From Modestobacter marinus (GTDB lineage: Bacteria; Actinomycetota; Actinomycetes; Mycobacteriales; Geodermatophilaceae), in NCBI RefSeq assembly GCF_019799945.1, contig NZ_JABGCH010000029.1, positions 1 to 53,828 on the forward strand: a stretch of DNA of 53,828 nt, written 5' to 3'. A model generated the notes under the pieces. The model did no database searches and was not told the origin of the DNA. It saw nothing but the letters and a program-made list of their open reading frames with translations. Positions 31,928 to 40,271 of this stretch are shown one piece after another (position 1 is the first letter of the stretch; each line of letters begins with the position of its first letter). Both the position numbers and the translations under genes were made by a program.

Positions 31928-32644
31928 ATGACGCCCTCCCCCGGTCCTACGGTCCGCCTCGACGACCTCATCGGCGCGATCGCCGGCGCGCACGCCGAAC
32001 CCCTCGACCGGCTCACCGACGCCGTCGTGCTCGCGGAGCACCTCGGCGAGGTCGCCGACTCCCTCATCGGCCACTTCGTCGACCAGGCCCGCCGGGCAGG
32101 GGCTTCCTGGTCGGAGATCGGTCGGAGCATGGGGGTGACGAAGCAGGCGGCGCAGAAGCGCTTCGTCGCCCGGGGCGAGTCCGGCGTCGCTCCGCTGGAC
32201 CCGAGCCAGGGGTTCAGCCGTTTCACCGACGAGGCGCGGGCCGCCGTGGTGACGGCGCAGGAGAAGGCCCGCGCCGCGGGCAACGACACCATCACCGTCA
32301 ACCACCTGGTGCTCGCGCTGGTCGCCGACCCGGGCAGCGCGGCCGCGCGCGCTGTCACCGCGCAGGGCGCCTCGCTGGACGACGTCGTCCACACGGCATC
32401 GGCCACGCTGCCGCCCGCCGCGGCGACCGTGCCCACCCTCATCCCGTTCGACGCCCATGCCCGTGACGCGCTCGATCGCACCTTCGCGGAGGCCCAGCGC
32501 CTCGGCGCCGAGTCGATCGGCAGCGAGCACCTGCTGCTCGCGGTCCTGGCCGTCGAGGACGGGACCGGGGTGCTCGCCGCTCTCGGCGTCGACGCGGCCG
32601 CGGTGGAGGCCGACGTCGTCGGGCGGGCAGCCGGCCGGTCCTGA
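31928..32644 (+). CDS. Clp N-domain protein with N-terminal helix-turn-helix (probable regulator)
   Basis: The 238-residue protein has a helical N-terminal part with a helix-turn-helix (ASWSEIGRSMGVTKQAAQKR, ~59-78). A full double Clp-N repeat follows (~97-235): FTDEARAAVVTAQEKARAAG with ITVNHLVLALVAD, then FDAHARDALDRTFAEAQRLG with IGSEHLLLAVLAV. It has no ATPase domain. Clp-N domains bind substrates or adaptors for Clp proteases, so this is probably a DNA-binding regulator that senses misfolded proteins or is itself Clp-controlled. Two matched inverted repeats lie directly upstream and there is no Shine-Dalgarno, which fits a leaderless, autoregulated gene. Confidence 0.88.
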   Translation: MTPSPGPTVRLDDLIGAIAGAHAEPLDRLTDAVVLAEHLGEVADSLIGHFVDQARRAGASWSEIGRSMGVTKQAAQKRFVARGESGVAPLDPSQGFSRFTDEARAAVVTAQEKARAAGNDTITVNHLVLALVADPGSAAARAVTAQGASLDDVVHTASATLPPAAATVPTLIPFDAHARDALDRTFAEAQRLGAESIGSEHLLLAVLAVEDGTGVLAALGVDAAAVEADVVGRAAGRS

Positions 32645-32659
32645 GGCGCGTCCGAGGAC

Positions 32660-33055
32660 TCAGTCGCACACCAGCCCGGCGTCGGAGACGGCCGCCCGCA
32701 GCCGCAGCCGCTCCACGTTACGAGCCCGCCCGTCCGGCCGGCCGGTCAGGGTGTGCGGCACCGCGAGGAGCAGGGCCGCCTCGACCAGGACGTCGTCGTA
32801 GGCGGCCTGCAGGCCACGGCGCCGGGCCATCGGCACACCGGCGGGCACGCGGTCCAGCTGCCGGGCGAGCCGGCGCAGGTCCGCGGCGACGACCTCGATC
32901 GGCCGGTGCGGCGGGGGCGCCGGCTCCACCGGTCGCCGGCCCCGCCCCGGCAGCCGCGCGGACCCGAAGACGAGGCGGGCCAGCCAGCCCATCCCGCCCA
33001 CGGCCGCGACCACGCCACCGACGATCAGCCCGAGGTGGACGAGTGAGGCAGTCAT
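32660..33055 (-). CDS. Hypothetical single-pass membrane protein
   Basis: The 131-residue protein has one N-terminal membrane segment (LVHLGLIVGGVVAAVGGMGW), a basic Pro-rich stretch, and a helical soluble domain (PIEVVAADLRRLARQLDRVP, RRRGLQAAYDDVLVEAALLL, RLRLRAAVSDAGLVCD). The conserved-looking helical part matches uncharacterised actinobacterial proteins. I chose ATG 33055. It is convergent with the Clp-N gene and divergent from the sulfotransferase gene. Confidence 0.78.
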   Translation of the reverse strand: MTASLVHLGLIVGGVVAAVGGMGWLARLVFGSARLPGRGRRPVEPAPPPHRPIEVVAADLRRLARQLDRVPAGVPMARRRGLQAAYDDVLVEAALLLAVPHTLTGRPDGRARNVERLRLRAAVSDAGLVCD

Positions 33056-33277
33056 GTCGCCTCCACGGAGGACTCGACAGGCGCGGGTACCCACGGTACG
33101 TCCGCGGGCCGCCGTCCGGCCGGTCCCGTCCGCCGGTCGGCGACGGGGACCCGCTCGGCGCACGAGCGACCATGGTCGTGGTCTGCTCCACCGGTTCGTG
33201 GCCGACGCACCTTCCGCTCCGCCGACTTCTGCGGTTGTATCGGCCCGCCACGGCCCCCGGCGTCACAGGCACAGCGG

Positions 33278-34216
33278 ATGACGGCTACGGGTTGCACAGT
33301 GACGGTCGAGCGGGGGTCGCAGGTGGGATCTGGTCCTGGCGAGAGCGGTGGACGGCGCCTGCCGACGTTCCTGCTCGTCGGAGCGATGAAGGGCGGTACC
33401 ACCAGCCTCTTCCACTATCTCGGCGGGCATCCGCAGGTCGCCACCCCCGTGTACAAGGCGCCCGAGTTCTTCGTCGAGGAGGCCAACTGGCGCCGAGGCA
33501 TCGACTGGTACCGAAGGCAGTTCCCGGTCACCGGTCCCGATGTGCTCGCCATCGGCGAGGCCTCGAACGCGTACACCAAGTACCCCCGGTACCGCGGTGT
33601 GCCCGAGCGCATCGCCGCGCACCTCCCCGACGTCCGGCTCCTCTACGTCATCCGCGATCCCATCGAGAGGATCCGGTCCCACTACCAGACCAGACTGGCG
33701 GAGCGCAGCGAGAGACTGCCCTTCGCCGACGCGGTCTTCAGCAACCACATCTACCTCGACTACAGCCGCTATGCGCTGCAGATCGAGCAGTACCTCGAAC
33801 ACTTCCCCCGCGACCAGCTCCTGGTGATCACGTCCGAGGACCTCCGCTCGGCGCGCGAGGCCACGATGCGGCGGGTCTACGGGTTCATCGGCGTCGACCC
33901 CGACGTCATGCCCCCCGAGCTGGACCGGGACTTCTACCTGACGAAGGACCGCGCCGCCCGCTCGCCGATCCCGCTGTTCATCCGGAAGCCCCTCAAACGC
34001 CGGTTCCCGGTGACACGGCGGTTCAAGGAGGTGGAGAACAACACGATCAGTGTGATGCGGCGGGTCACCGGCCGGAGCAGCGGGCCTGCCCAGCGACCTC
34101 CGCGGGTGGACATCTCCGACGACGTCCGCGAGCGCCTGGTCGCCGAACTCGAGGAGGACGTGCGCCGACTGCGGGGGCACCTGGGACCCACCTTCGACGG
34201 GTGGGGCATCGCCTGA
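33278..34216 (+). CDS. PAPS-dependent sulfotransferase
   Basis: Sulfotransferases move sulfate from PAPS to a hydroxyl or amine of a lipid, sugar or small molecule. The 312-residue protein has the 5'-phosphosulfate loop LVGAMKGGTTSLFHYL (~32-47) and the 3'-phosphate motif LYVIRDPIERIRSHY (~124-138), plus YKAPEFF. It resembles the heparan N-deacetylase/sulfotransferase-like group (Sulfotransfer_1/3). The acceptor is unknown; sulfated cell-envelope glycolipids are plausible. The ATG at 33278 is chosen; no strong Shine-Dalgarno is visible. It is convergent with the ATP sulfurylase gene, whose product is the first step toward its donor PAPS. Confidence 0.93.
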   Translation: MTATGCTVTVERGSQVGSGPGESGGRRLPTFLLVGAMKGGTTSLFHYLGGHPQVATPVYKAPEFFVEEANWRRGIDWYRRQFPVTGPDVLAIGEASNAYTKYPRYRGVPERIAAHLPDVRLLYVIRDPIERIRSHYQTRLAERSERLPFADAVFSNHIYLDYSRYALQIEQYLEHFPRDQLLVITSEDLRSAREATMRRVYGFIGVDPDVMPPELDRDFYLTKDRAARSPIPLFIRKPLKRRFPVTRRFKEVENNTISVMRRVTGRSSGPAQRPPRVDISDDVRERLVAELEEDVRRLRGHLGPTFDGWGIA

Positions 34217-34261
34217 GACGCCCGCCCGGACGCCGGAGCCCGATGGGAGCCCCAGCCCTCG

Positions 34262-35923
34262 TCACCCGTCGTCGCGGGGTGCGCCCGGCTCGCCGTCCCG
34301 GATGGCTCGCAGCGCAGCGGGGACGGCGGGTTCCAGGTACGCCGACGTCCTCACGTGGTCGACCACGACGTCCCCCACGAGTTCGGGAGCAGCCCCGACA
34401 GGGACAAGCAGCCGGGTGCACGAGGACTCCGTCGCCGATGGGGCGTCGGTGAGGCGGGGCTCCTCCCCGGCGATGCCGACGTCGACGACGAGACCCCTCT
34501 CCGCCAGCCGCTCCGCGGCGTGGGCCAGGCCGTGGACGACCCCGCCGGGGCACACGACGGCCCCTCCGTTGCGCATCACCTCGCCGATGAGGTGGACGAC
34601 CAGGTGGGACGGCGCCTCCCCCTCGGCCAGGAGCGAGCGGCTGAGCAGGGTGACGGTGCGTCCGGCCTCGCGCAGTCGTGCCGCGATGACCGCCGCCGCC
34701 TGGTCCCGCCGCGGATCGGGCAGCGCGTCGGGCAGGAGCACGCACACTCCGCGTTCGGAGCGAGGGGGGAAGGCGCGGCGGAGTTCGGCGGCGACCTCGG
34801 GAGGCGTGAACCACGCAGGCAGCTCCTCCCCGTGCGCGAGCCGGCGACGTTGTTCCGTTCCGGAGATCCGCAGACAGTGCTGGCCCGGCTGGACGTCGTC
34901 TTCGGGGACGTACCCCTGGAGTTCCTCCACGTAGACCATCTGCCGGAACGGGACGACCCCGATGCCGAGCTCCCTCGCGTGCATGCCCACGAGTGCCTGG
35001 GCCGCGTAGGGCTCGTAGAACGGCCGGCCCGCCGAGTCCTCGCCCGGGCCTGCGTGGTCCCGGCCCACGATGAAGTGGGTCGCACCGTGGTTCTTCCGCA
35101 CGATGGCGTGCCAGAGGGCCTCGCGCGGGCCGGCCATCCGCATGGCCAGGGGCAGCAGTGACAGCAGTACCCGACCCGGTGGGTAGGTGGGCAGCAGCGC
35201 GCGGTAGCAACGCACGCGGATGTGGGGATCCACGTCCCCCGGCTTGGTGACTCCGACGACGGGGTGCAGGAGGAGGTTCGCGTCGAGGTCCCGCGCGGCA
35301 CGGACGGTGAGCTCCTGGTGGGCCCGGTGCATGGGGTTCCGGGTCTGGAAGGCGACGACCCTGTCCCATCCGTGTCCGGCCATGAGGGACCGGAGCTCAC
35401 CCGGCGTGTGGCGGACGGTGCGGAACCCGTGGTGAGGGGGAAGCCGCAGCACCTCGAGCGGACCGCTCACGTACCACGGATGGCTCTCGTGGAGCAGGTC
35501 CTGGACACCGGGGTGCGCCGTGTCCGTGGTGCCGAGAACGGCGGCGGCCTCCGCCCGCCGGTCCGGTCGCCACGCCGCCTCCAGCCACAGCACCGCAACG
35601 TCCACCCCGCGTGCGCGGAGCAGCACACCGCCGGCCGCGGAGGCCGCTGCCACCACCTGCTCCGGCAGGTCCAAGGTCACCGGGACGGGCCACAGCTCGC
35701 CGGTCGACAGGCGCATCGCCGCACAGGCCGACTCGTAGTCCGCCTGGTCCAGGAAGGTGCGCAGCGGCGAGAACCCGCCGGTGGCCAGCAACTCCAGGTC
35801 GCACCGTTGCCGCCGCGACAGCTCCCAGACGGGCAACCGGCGTGCTGCCTCCGCCAGTTCCGCGGCGCGGCCGTCCTCGACGCGGAGGTCCACGAGGGCA
35901 CCCCCGTGCGGCAGCGAGACCAC
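34262..35923 (-). CDS. sat: ATP sulfurylase (Sat) with degenerate APS-kinase-like C-terminal domain
   Basis: ATP sulfurylase makes APS from sulfate and ATP. Residues 1-388 form a PUA-like N-domain and the catalytic domain, with QTRNP and the two histidines (193-202) and GRDHAG (287-292). Residues ~390-553 align with APS kinase (ARLREAGRTVTLLS, GLVVDVGIAG), but the P-loop position reads PDALPDPRRDQ and the usual DGD is SRS, so kinase activity is unlikely. This recalls fungal Sat, whose dead kinase domain binds PAPS as an allosteric site. The start is uncertain: GTG 35923 or GTG 35893, the latter preceded by GGGGGTG. Its position beside a sulfotransferase and a phosphatase suggests service to sulfation rather than cysteine synthesis. 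Confidence 0.92.
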   Translation of the reverse strand: MVSLPHGGALVDLRVEDGRAAELAEAARRLPVWELSRRQRCDLELLATGGFSPLRTFLDQADYESACAAMRLSTGELWPVPVTLDLPEQVVAAASAAGGVLLRARGVDVAVLWLEAAWRPDRRAEAAAVLGTTDTAHPGVQDLLHESHPWYVSGPLEVLRLPPHHGFRTVRHTPGELRSLMAGHGWDRVVAFQTRNPMHRAHQELTVRAARDLDANLLLHPVVGVTKPGDVDPHIRVRCYRALLPTYPPGRVLLSLLPLAMRMAGPREALWHAIVRKNHGATHFIVGRDHAGPGEDSAGRPFYEPYAAQALVGMHARELGIGVVPFRQMVYVEELQGYVPEDDVQPGQHCLRISGTEQRRRLAHGEELPAWFTPPEVAAELRRAFPPRSERGVCVLLPDALPDPRRDQAAAVIAARLREAGRTVTLLSRSLLAEGEAPSHLVVHLIGEVMRNGGAVVCPGGVVHGLAHAAERLAERGLVVDVGIAGEEPRLTDAPSATESSCTRLLVPVGAAPELVGDVVVDHVRTSAYLEPAVPAALRAIRDGEPGAPRDDG

Positions 35924-36211
35924 GAGGACTATTCGGCCGCCTCCCGGGCGAGAGGTCAAGCCCCTCGTGCCGGGTCCGCCGTCGATCGGGCACACGGTCG
36001 GACCGCCCGGACCCGACCCGGAGGTCTCCTCGCTCACCCACCGACCACGAGTGCATGCATGCCGTGAGGCACGGCCGCGACAACCCCGGGCCGCACGGGG
36101 GGAAGGAACTGGTCCGCCCGAATCGATGCCCGCTCCGCCTAGGTTCTTCGCGGAAAGCGGACGCCGGGGAGCACACACGTGCCGAGGAGTCCCCGAGGCC
36201 CGCCACGCACC

Positions 36212-36889
36212 ATGGGGGAAGCCGTGGACAGAACACCATCGGACGTGGCGGAACGGCGCCTGGTGGCACCACCGTCGACGCGTACCTGCCAGGTCTTCGT
36301 GGTCCGCCACGGGACGACGACCCTGAACATCGAGAACCGCTATCGCGGTCGCCGCGACGTGCCTCTCGACGCCCAGGGGTACCAGGACGCCGTCGACGCC
36401 GCCCGTCAGCTGTCCGGGGCGGGACTCACCGCGGTGTACTGCGGACCGCTGCGTCGCACGATAGCGACCGCGCAGATCATCGCGGACGAGGCGCGGGTTC
36501 CGGACCTGCGGATCCTGCACGGCCTGAACAACGTCGACTACGGCGCGTGGGAGGGGCTGACCTCCGTCGAGGCCGCCATGTACGACCCGGTCGCCTTCGA
36601 CCTCTACCGCACCTCACCGAGCCGCGCGGCCTGCCCCATGGGTGAACGGCTCAGCGACGCTCAGTCGCGCATGGTGGGGGCACTCGAGCTGATCGGCAGC
36701 CGGCACGCCGGCGAGACGGTGGCCGCGGTGAGCCACGCGGTCATGATCCGTCTCGTCGTCGCCTGGCTGACCGGCCTGGAGGGCGAGGAATGGCGCATCC
36801 CGGTCGGGCGCGGGTCGCTCACCCGGTTCGAGGTCACGGACGGTCAGATCTCGCTGGCCGACCTGCCGGACGGCGACGACGTCGATTGA
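36212..36889 (+). CDS. Histidine phosphatase superfamily protein (phosphoglycerate-mutase-like)
   Basis: The 225-residue protein carries the catalytic RHG motif (VFVVRHGTTTLNIENRYRGR), the proton-donor region WEGLTSVEAA, and the second His in VAAVSHAVMIRLVVAWL. Such enzymes act on phosphosugars, nucleotides or phosphoproteins. Next to a PAPS pathway, removal of PAP or another nucleotide by-product is an attractive but untested role. The start is either ATG 36212 or GTG 36224, which has GGGGGAAG upstream. It is divergent from sat. Confidence 0.85.
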   Translation: MGEAVDRTPSDVAERRLVAPPSTRTCQVFVVRHGTTTLNIENRYRGRRDVPLDAQGYQDAVDAARQLSGAGLTAVYCGPLRRTIATAQIIADEARVPDLRILHGLNNVDYGAWEGLTSVEAAMYDPVAFDLYRTSPSRAACPMGERLSDAQSRMVGALELIGSRHAGETVAAVSHAVMIRLVVAWLTGLEGEEWRIPVGRGSLTRFEVTDGQISLADLPDGDDVD

Positions 36890-37182
36890 CGCCGCACGTG
36901 ACCGGTGGGCGCAGCCCCGTCGCGCCGGACGTCCCGGCTCGCCGTGGGACGTCCGGGCGGGGCGCGCCCTGAGCCGCCGACCCAGCGACACGTCGGTCCA
37001 CCGGCGGCCGCCCTGACCGCGTGCCGTCGGTGCGGCCGTCGGTCTCGCTCGTCCGACACGTGGACGACTGCCGCTACGTCGACCGGCGGGTGTGCCGGCT
37101 CCGGCTCCCGCTCGTCCGTCCCGGCCCGTGGGTCGGGGTCCCACCAGGTCGGCACGCTGTCGTGTGGCGCAAGGGAGAGCAC

Positions 37183-38532
37183 ATGTCGACGGAGACCCTG
37201 GGATCGCTCACCCTGGCGCTGCTGCTGCTGGTGGGCGGCGCCAATCTGCTCGGCCACCTCGCCGCCCGGCTGCGGCAGCCGAAGGTGGTCGGCGAGATCC
37301 TCGCCGGAGTGCTGCTCGGCCCGTCGCTGCTGGGCCTGCTGGCCCCCGGCGTCGCCGCGCAGGTCTTCGGTGCCGGCGACCAGGACACCCCGACCGTGGT
37401 CCTCGAGTTCCTGTACAACCTGGGCCTGCTGCTGCTGATGTTCGTCTCCGGCGCCAGCGTCCGGAACGTCCTGGGCAAGGACAACCGCAGGCCCACCGCG
37501 TGGATCCTCGGCCTGGGCACACCCCTGCCGTTCTTCCTCGCCCTCGGGCTGACCCCGTTCCTCCCCCTGGAGGCGTTCATGGGCCCGGCCGGCAGCAAAC
37601 CGGCCGTGGTCCTCGTCTTCGCCATCGCGGCAGCGGTGACCTCCATCCCGGTCATCACCAAGATCTTCTTCGACCTGGGCATCCTGCACACCCGGTTCGC
37701 CAGCCTGATGCTCGGCGCGGCCGTGCTGGAGGACATCGCGCTGTGGGCGGTGCTCTCACTCGCCACCGCGATCGCCTCGGCCACCGTCGCCTCCGGCGGT
37801 GGCGTCCTGGCCGCGACGGTGTCCGTGCACGTGGTCACGAACATCCTGTTCGTGCTGCTCGCCATGACCGTGGCTCCCCGAGTGCTGCGCCGGCCGAGTC
37901 GCGCCCGGTGGAACCTGCTCGCCACCGAGTCGCCGATCGCCTGGATCATCGTGGTGTTCCTGGGCTACGTGAGCGTGGCTGCGGCCCTGGACGTCACCCT
38001 GGCCTTCGCCGCCTTCCTCGCCGGCTTCGGGATCGTCGGCGGCATGAAGGGCACCGAGCGCCAGCGCTTCCGGGCTCCCCTGGACTCGATCACGCACGTG
38101 TCCGCGGCGGTGTTCATCCCGATCTACTTCGCCGTCGTGGGGTACCGGCTCGACTTCGTCGAGGGCTTCTCCCCGCTGATGCTGATCGCGTTCCTGCTCG
38201 GCTCGTCGGTGGTCGTGCTGCTGTCGATCGGGCTCGCCGCCCGGCTGGCCGGCTTCCGCGGCCTCGACATCGTCAACCTGGCGATGACCTGCAATGCCCG
38301 CGGCGGACCCGGCATCGTCCTGGCCAGCGTGGCCTTCGACGCCGGCATCATCAGCGCGCCGTTCTTCACCACCCTGGTCGTCACTGCCGTCCTCACCTCC
38401 CAGGCCTGCGGCGTCTGGCTGGACTTCGTGCTGCGGAGGGGATGGCCACTGCTCGCCAGCGAGGGCCGGGTGGAACCGCGCAAGCTCACGCTCGACTCCC
38501 CGTCCGGGACGGTCGGCCCCGCACAGCTGTAG
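37183..38532 (+). CDS. CPA2 family cation:proton antiporter
   Basis: The 449-residue protein has 12-13 membrane segments and typical CPA2/KefB-like features: ARLRQPKVVGEILAGVLLGP near the start, SGASVRNVLGKDNRR, the discontinuous-helix region AVLEDIALWAVLSLATAIAS with the exchanger Asp preceded by Glu, and FAAFLAGFGIVGG. There is no C-terminal TrkA-N domain. It exchanges Na+ or K+ for H+. ATG 37183 is well supported by AAGGGAGAGC. The gene appears monocistronic. Confidence 0.93.
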   Translation: MSTETLGSLTLALLLLVGGANLLGHLAARLRQPKVVGEILAGVLLGPSLLGLLAPGVAAQVFGAGDQDTPTVVLEFLYNLGLLLLMFVSGASVRNVLGKDNRRPTAWILGLGTPLPFFLALGLTPFLPLEAFMGPAGSKPAVVLVFAIAAAVTSIPVITKIFFDLGILHTRFASLMLGAAVLEDIALWAVLSLATAIASATVASGGGVLAATVSVHVVTNILFVLLAMTVAPRVLRRPSRARWNLLATESPIAWIIVVFLGYVSVAAALDVTLAFAAFLAGFGIVGGMKGTERQRFRAPLDSITHVSAAVFIPIYFAVVGYRLDFVEGFSPLMLIAFLLGSSVVVLLSIGLAARLAGFRGLDIVNLAMTCNARGGPGIVLASVAFDAGIISAPFFTTLVVTAVLTSQACGVWLDFVLRRGWPLLASEGRVEPRKLTLDSPSGTVGPAQL

Positions 38533-38581
38533 CCAGCCGCGAGCCGGCTCCAGTGGTCCGGATGCCGCTGACCGGCCGGAC

Positions 38582-40156
38582 TCAGGCCGACAGCCGGGCG
38601 ACGTCGACCGCGGCCGAGCGCACGGTGGCCAGGTCCACCGCGGACCCGAGCAGACCCGCCCGGTCGCCGGCGGCCGACGAGGTCTGCCAGGCCACGAACC
38701 CGTCGGGACGCACCAGGACCGCGCCGCGCGCTCCGACGCCGTACCGGAGGGCCAGGGAGCCGTCCGGATCGGGCAGGTCCAGCCCCAACCGGAGCACCGC
38801 GAGCGGCGGTCCACCGGCCGCCAGGTGCTGGGCGGCTGCGCACCAGTCGCCGCCCTCACGGCCGGTGAGCAGCGTCAGCCGGCCGTCGAAGAGGTCGAGC
38901 GTGGACATCCGGCGACCGGTCACGTCCAGCCAGGCGTGCGGCGCGCGCCGACCGGGCGCGGCACGCTCACCGATGGTCGCCGGTGGATCGGCGTGCTCGG
39001 TGGGCGCGATGGCCGCCGACGCGTAGGTGACGCCGAAGTCCTCGAGACCCGACGCCTCGTGCGGACCCTCGCGCAGCTGCAGCGACCGCAGCGCGTTCGC
39101 CAGCCCCACCGGGCGTCGCTCCTCCTCGTAGGTGTCGAGCAGCGCCTCGTCGGCCCAGCCGTGCAGCACCCAGGCGAGCTTCCAGGACAGGTTGTGCGCG
39201 GCGGCGATGCCGGTGTTCATGCCGGTGGCCCGCCGCGGCGTCGTCCGGGTCGCCGCGTCCCCGACCAGGAACACCGGACCGCGGCGGAAGCGCGCGGCGT
39301 TCTCGGCGGCGAACGCCCACGCGAAGGTGCCCTGGACCTCCAGGTCGAGGTCCGGGAGGCCGGCGGAGGCGCGGATGCGCTCGGCCACCTGCTCGGACGT
39401 CGGCATGACGACGTCGTCGCCCGCCGTATCCCAGCCGTACCCCCAGCGGTGCCGGCCGGAGGCCACGAAGAGCCCCTCCGCACCCGGCGCCGTCACCCAG
39501 GACAGCGCGAACGGCGGATCGGGGACGACGCCGTCGAGGTCGGCGGCGAACAGCGCCGTCAGTTGCCACCCCTCCGAGCCCAGGTGCTCCATCTCGATGC
39601 CCAGTGCCCGGCGCACGCTGCTGCGCGGACCGTCCGCGCCGACCAGGTACCGGGCGTGGACCTCGTACTCCGCTGCAGAGCCGGACCGGGGGCGCAACCT
39701 CGCCCGCACGCCGTCGTCGTCCATCGTGAAGCCCGTCAGCTCGGTCCGGAAGCGCACCTCCCCGCCACGGTCGGTCACGTGCTCGAGCAGCACGGGCTCG
39801 AAGTCGTCCTGGGGGACGAAGGCGAACGACGTCGGGCTCATCGTGGCGACGTACTGCGCGGCGGGAGCGCCGAGGGACTCCACCGCCACCACGGGAGCGG
39901 CCAGTACGGGGGAGATCCCCAGCTCCAGCCGGACGTCCTGACCAGCCGCGAGAACGCGCTGCTCCAGGCCCCAGGACCGGAGGATCTCCATGGTCCGCGG
40001 CCGGACTCCGGACGCCTTCGGGAAGATCGACGTGCCCGCGTGCTTCTCGACGACCAGGACCCGGATCCCGGCGCGGGCGAGACCGGCGGCGGTGGTGAGG
40101 CCGGCGGGGCCGGCACCGACGACCAGGACGTCGTAGGTCTGGTGGTCATGGATCAT
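38582..40156 (-). CDS. FAD-dependent aromatic monooxygenase (PHBH/MhpA type)
   Basis: The 524-residue flavoprotein hydroxylates aromatic or polyketide substrates using NAD(P)H and O2. It has the FAD motif DVLVVGAGPAGLTTAAGLAR (~9-28), the DG fingerprint LVGADGPRSSVRRALG, the GD motif VFLVGDAATRTTPRRATGMN, and a C-terminal thioredoxin-like domain of the MhpA group. A GIAAAHNLSWKLAWVLHG helix follows the GD motif as usual. It lies 109 bp downstream of the LAL regulator on the same strand, so it may be that regulator's target. Confidence 0.95.
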   Translation of the reverse strand: MIHDHQTYDVLVVGAGPAGLTTAAGLARAGIRVLVVEKHAGTSIFPKASGVRPRTMEILRSWGLEQRVLAAGQDVRLELGISPVLAAPVVAVESLGAPAAQYVATMSPTSFAFVPQDDFEPVLLEHVTDRGGEVRFRTELTGFTMDDDGVRARLRPRSGSAAEYEVHARYLVGADGPRSSVRRALGIEMEHLGSEGWQLTALFAADLDGVVPDPPFALSWVTAPGAEGLFVASGRHRWGYGWDTAGDDVVMPTSEQVAERIRASAGLPDLDLEVQGTFAWAFAAENAARFRRGPVFLVGDAATRTTPRRATGMNTGIAAAHNLSWKLAWVLHGWADEALLDTYEEERRPVGLANALRSLQLREGPHEASGLEDFGVTYASAAIAPTEHADPPATIGERAAPGRRAPHAWLDVTGRRMSTLDLFDGRLTLLTGREGGDWCAAAQHLAAGGPPLAVLRLGLDLPDPDGSLALRYGVGARGAVLVRPDGFVAWQTSSAAGDRAGLLGSAVDLATVRSAAVDVARLSA

Positions 40157-40234
40157 CGGGGGCTCTCTCCGGTCGGGTTCGGTCGTGTCCGCTCCACGGT
40201 CGCCGGGACGACGCGCGGGCGGATCCGTACCGAC

Positions 40235-40271
40235 TACGGAGTTAGCGAGCGACCCGAGTACGGAGTCAGGG
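40235..40271. promoter_or_regulatory. Direct repeats between the LAL regulator and the monooxygenase
   Basis: TACGGAGT(T/C)AG occurs twice, 24 bp apart (from 40235 and 40259); similar flanking bases (GCGACCC) follow each copy. On the minus strand they lie about 80-115 bp upstream of the monooxygenase start, a reasonable place for an activator site. The second copy overlaps the end of the regulator gene. Confidence 0.35.
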
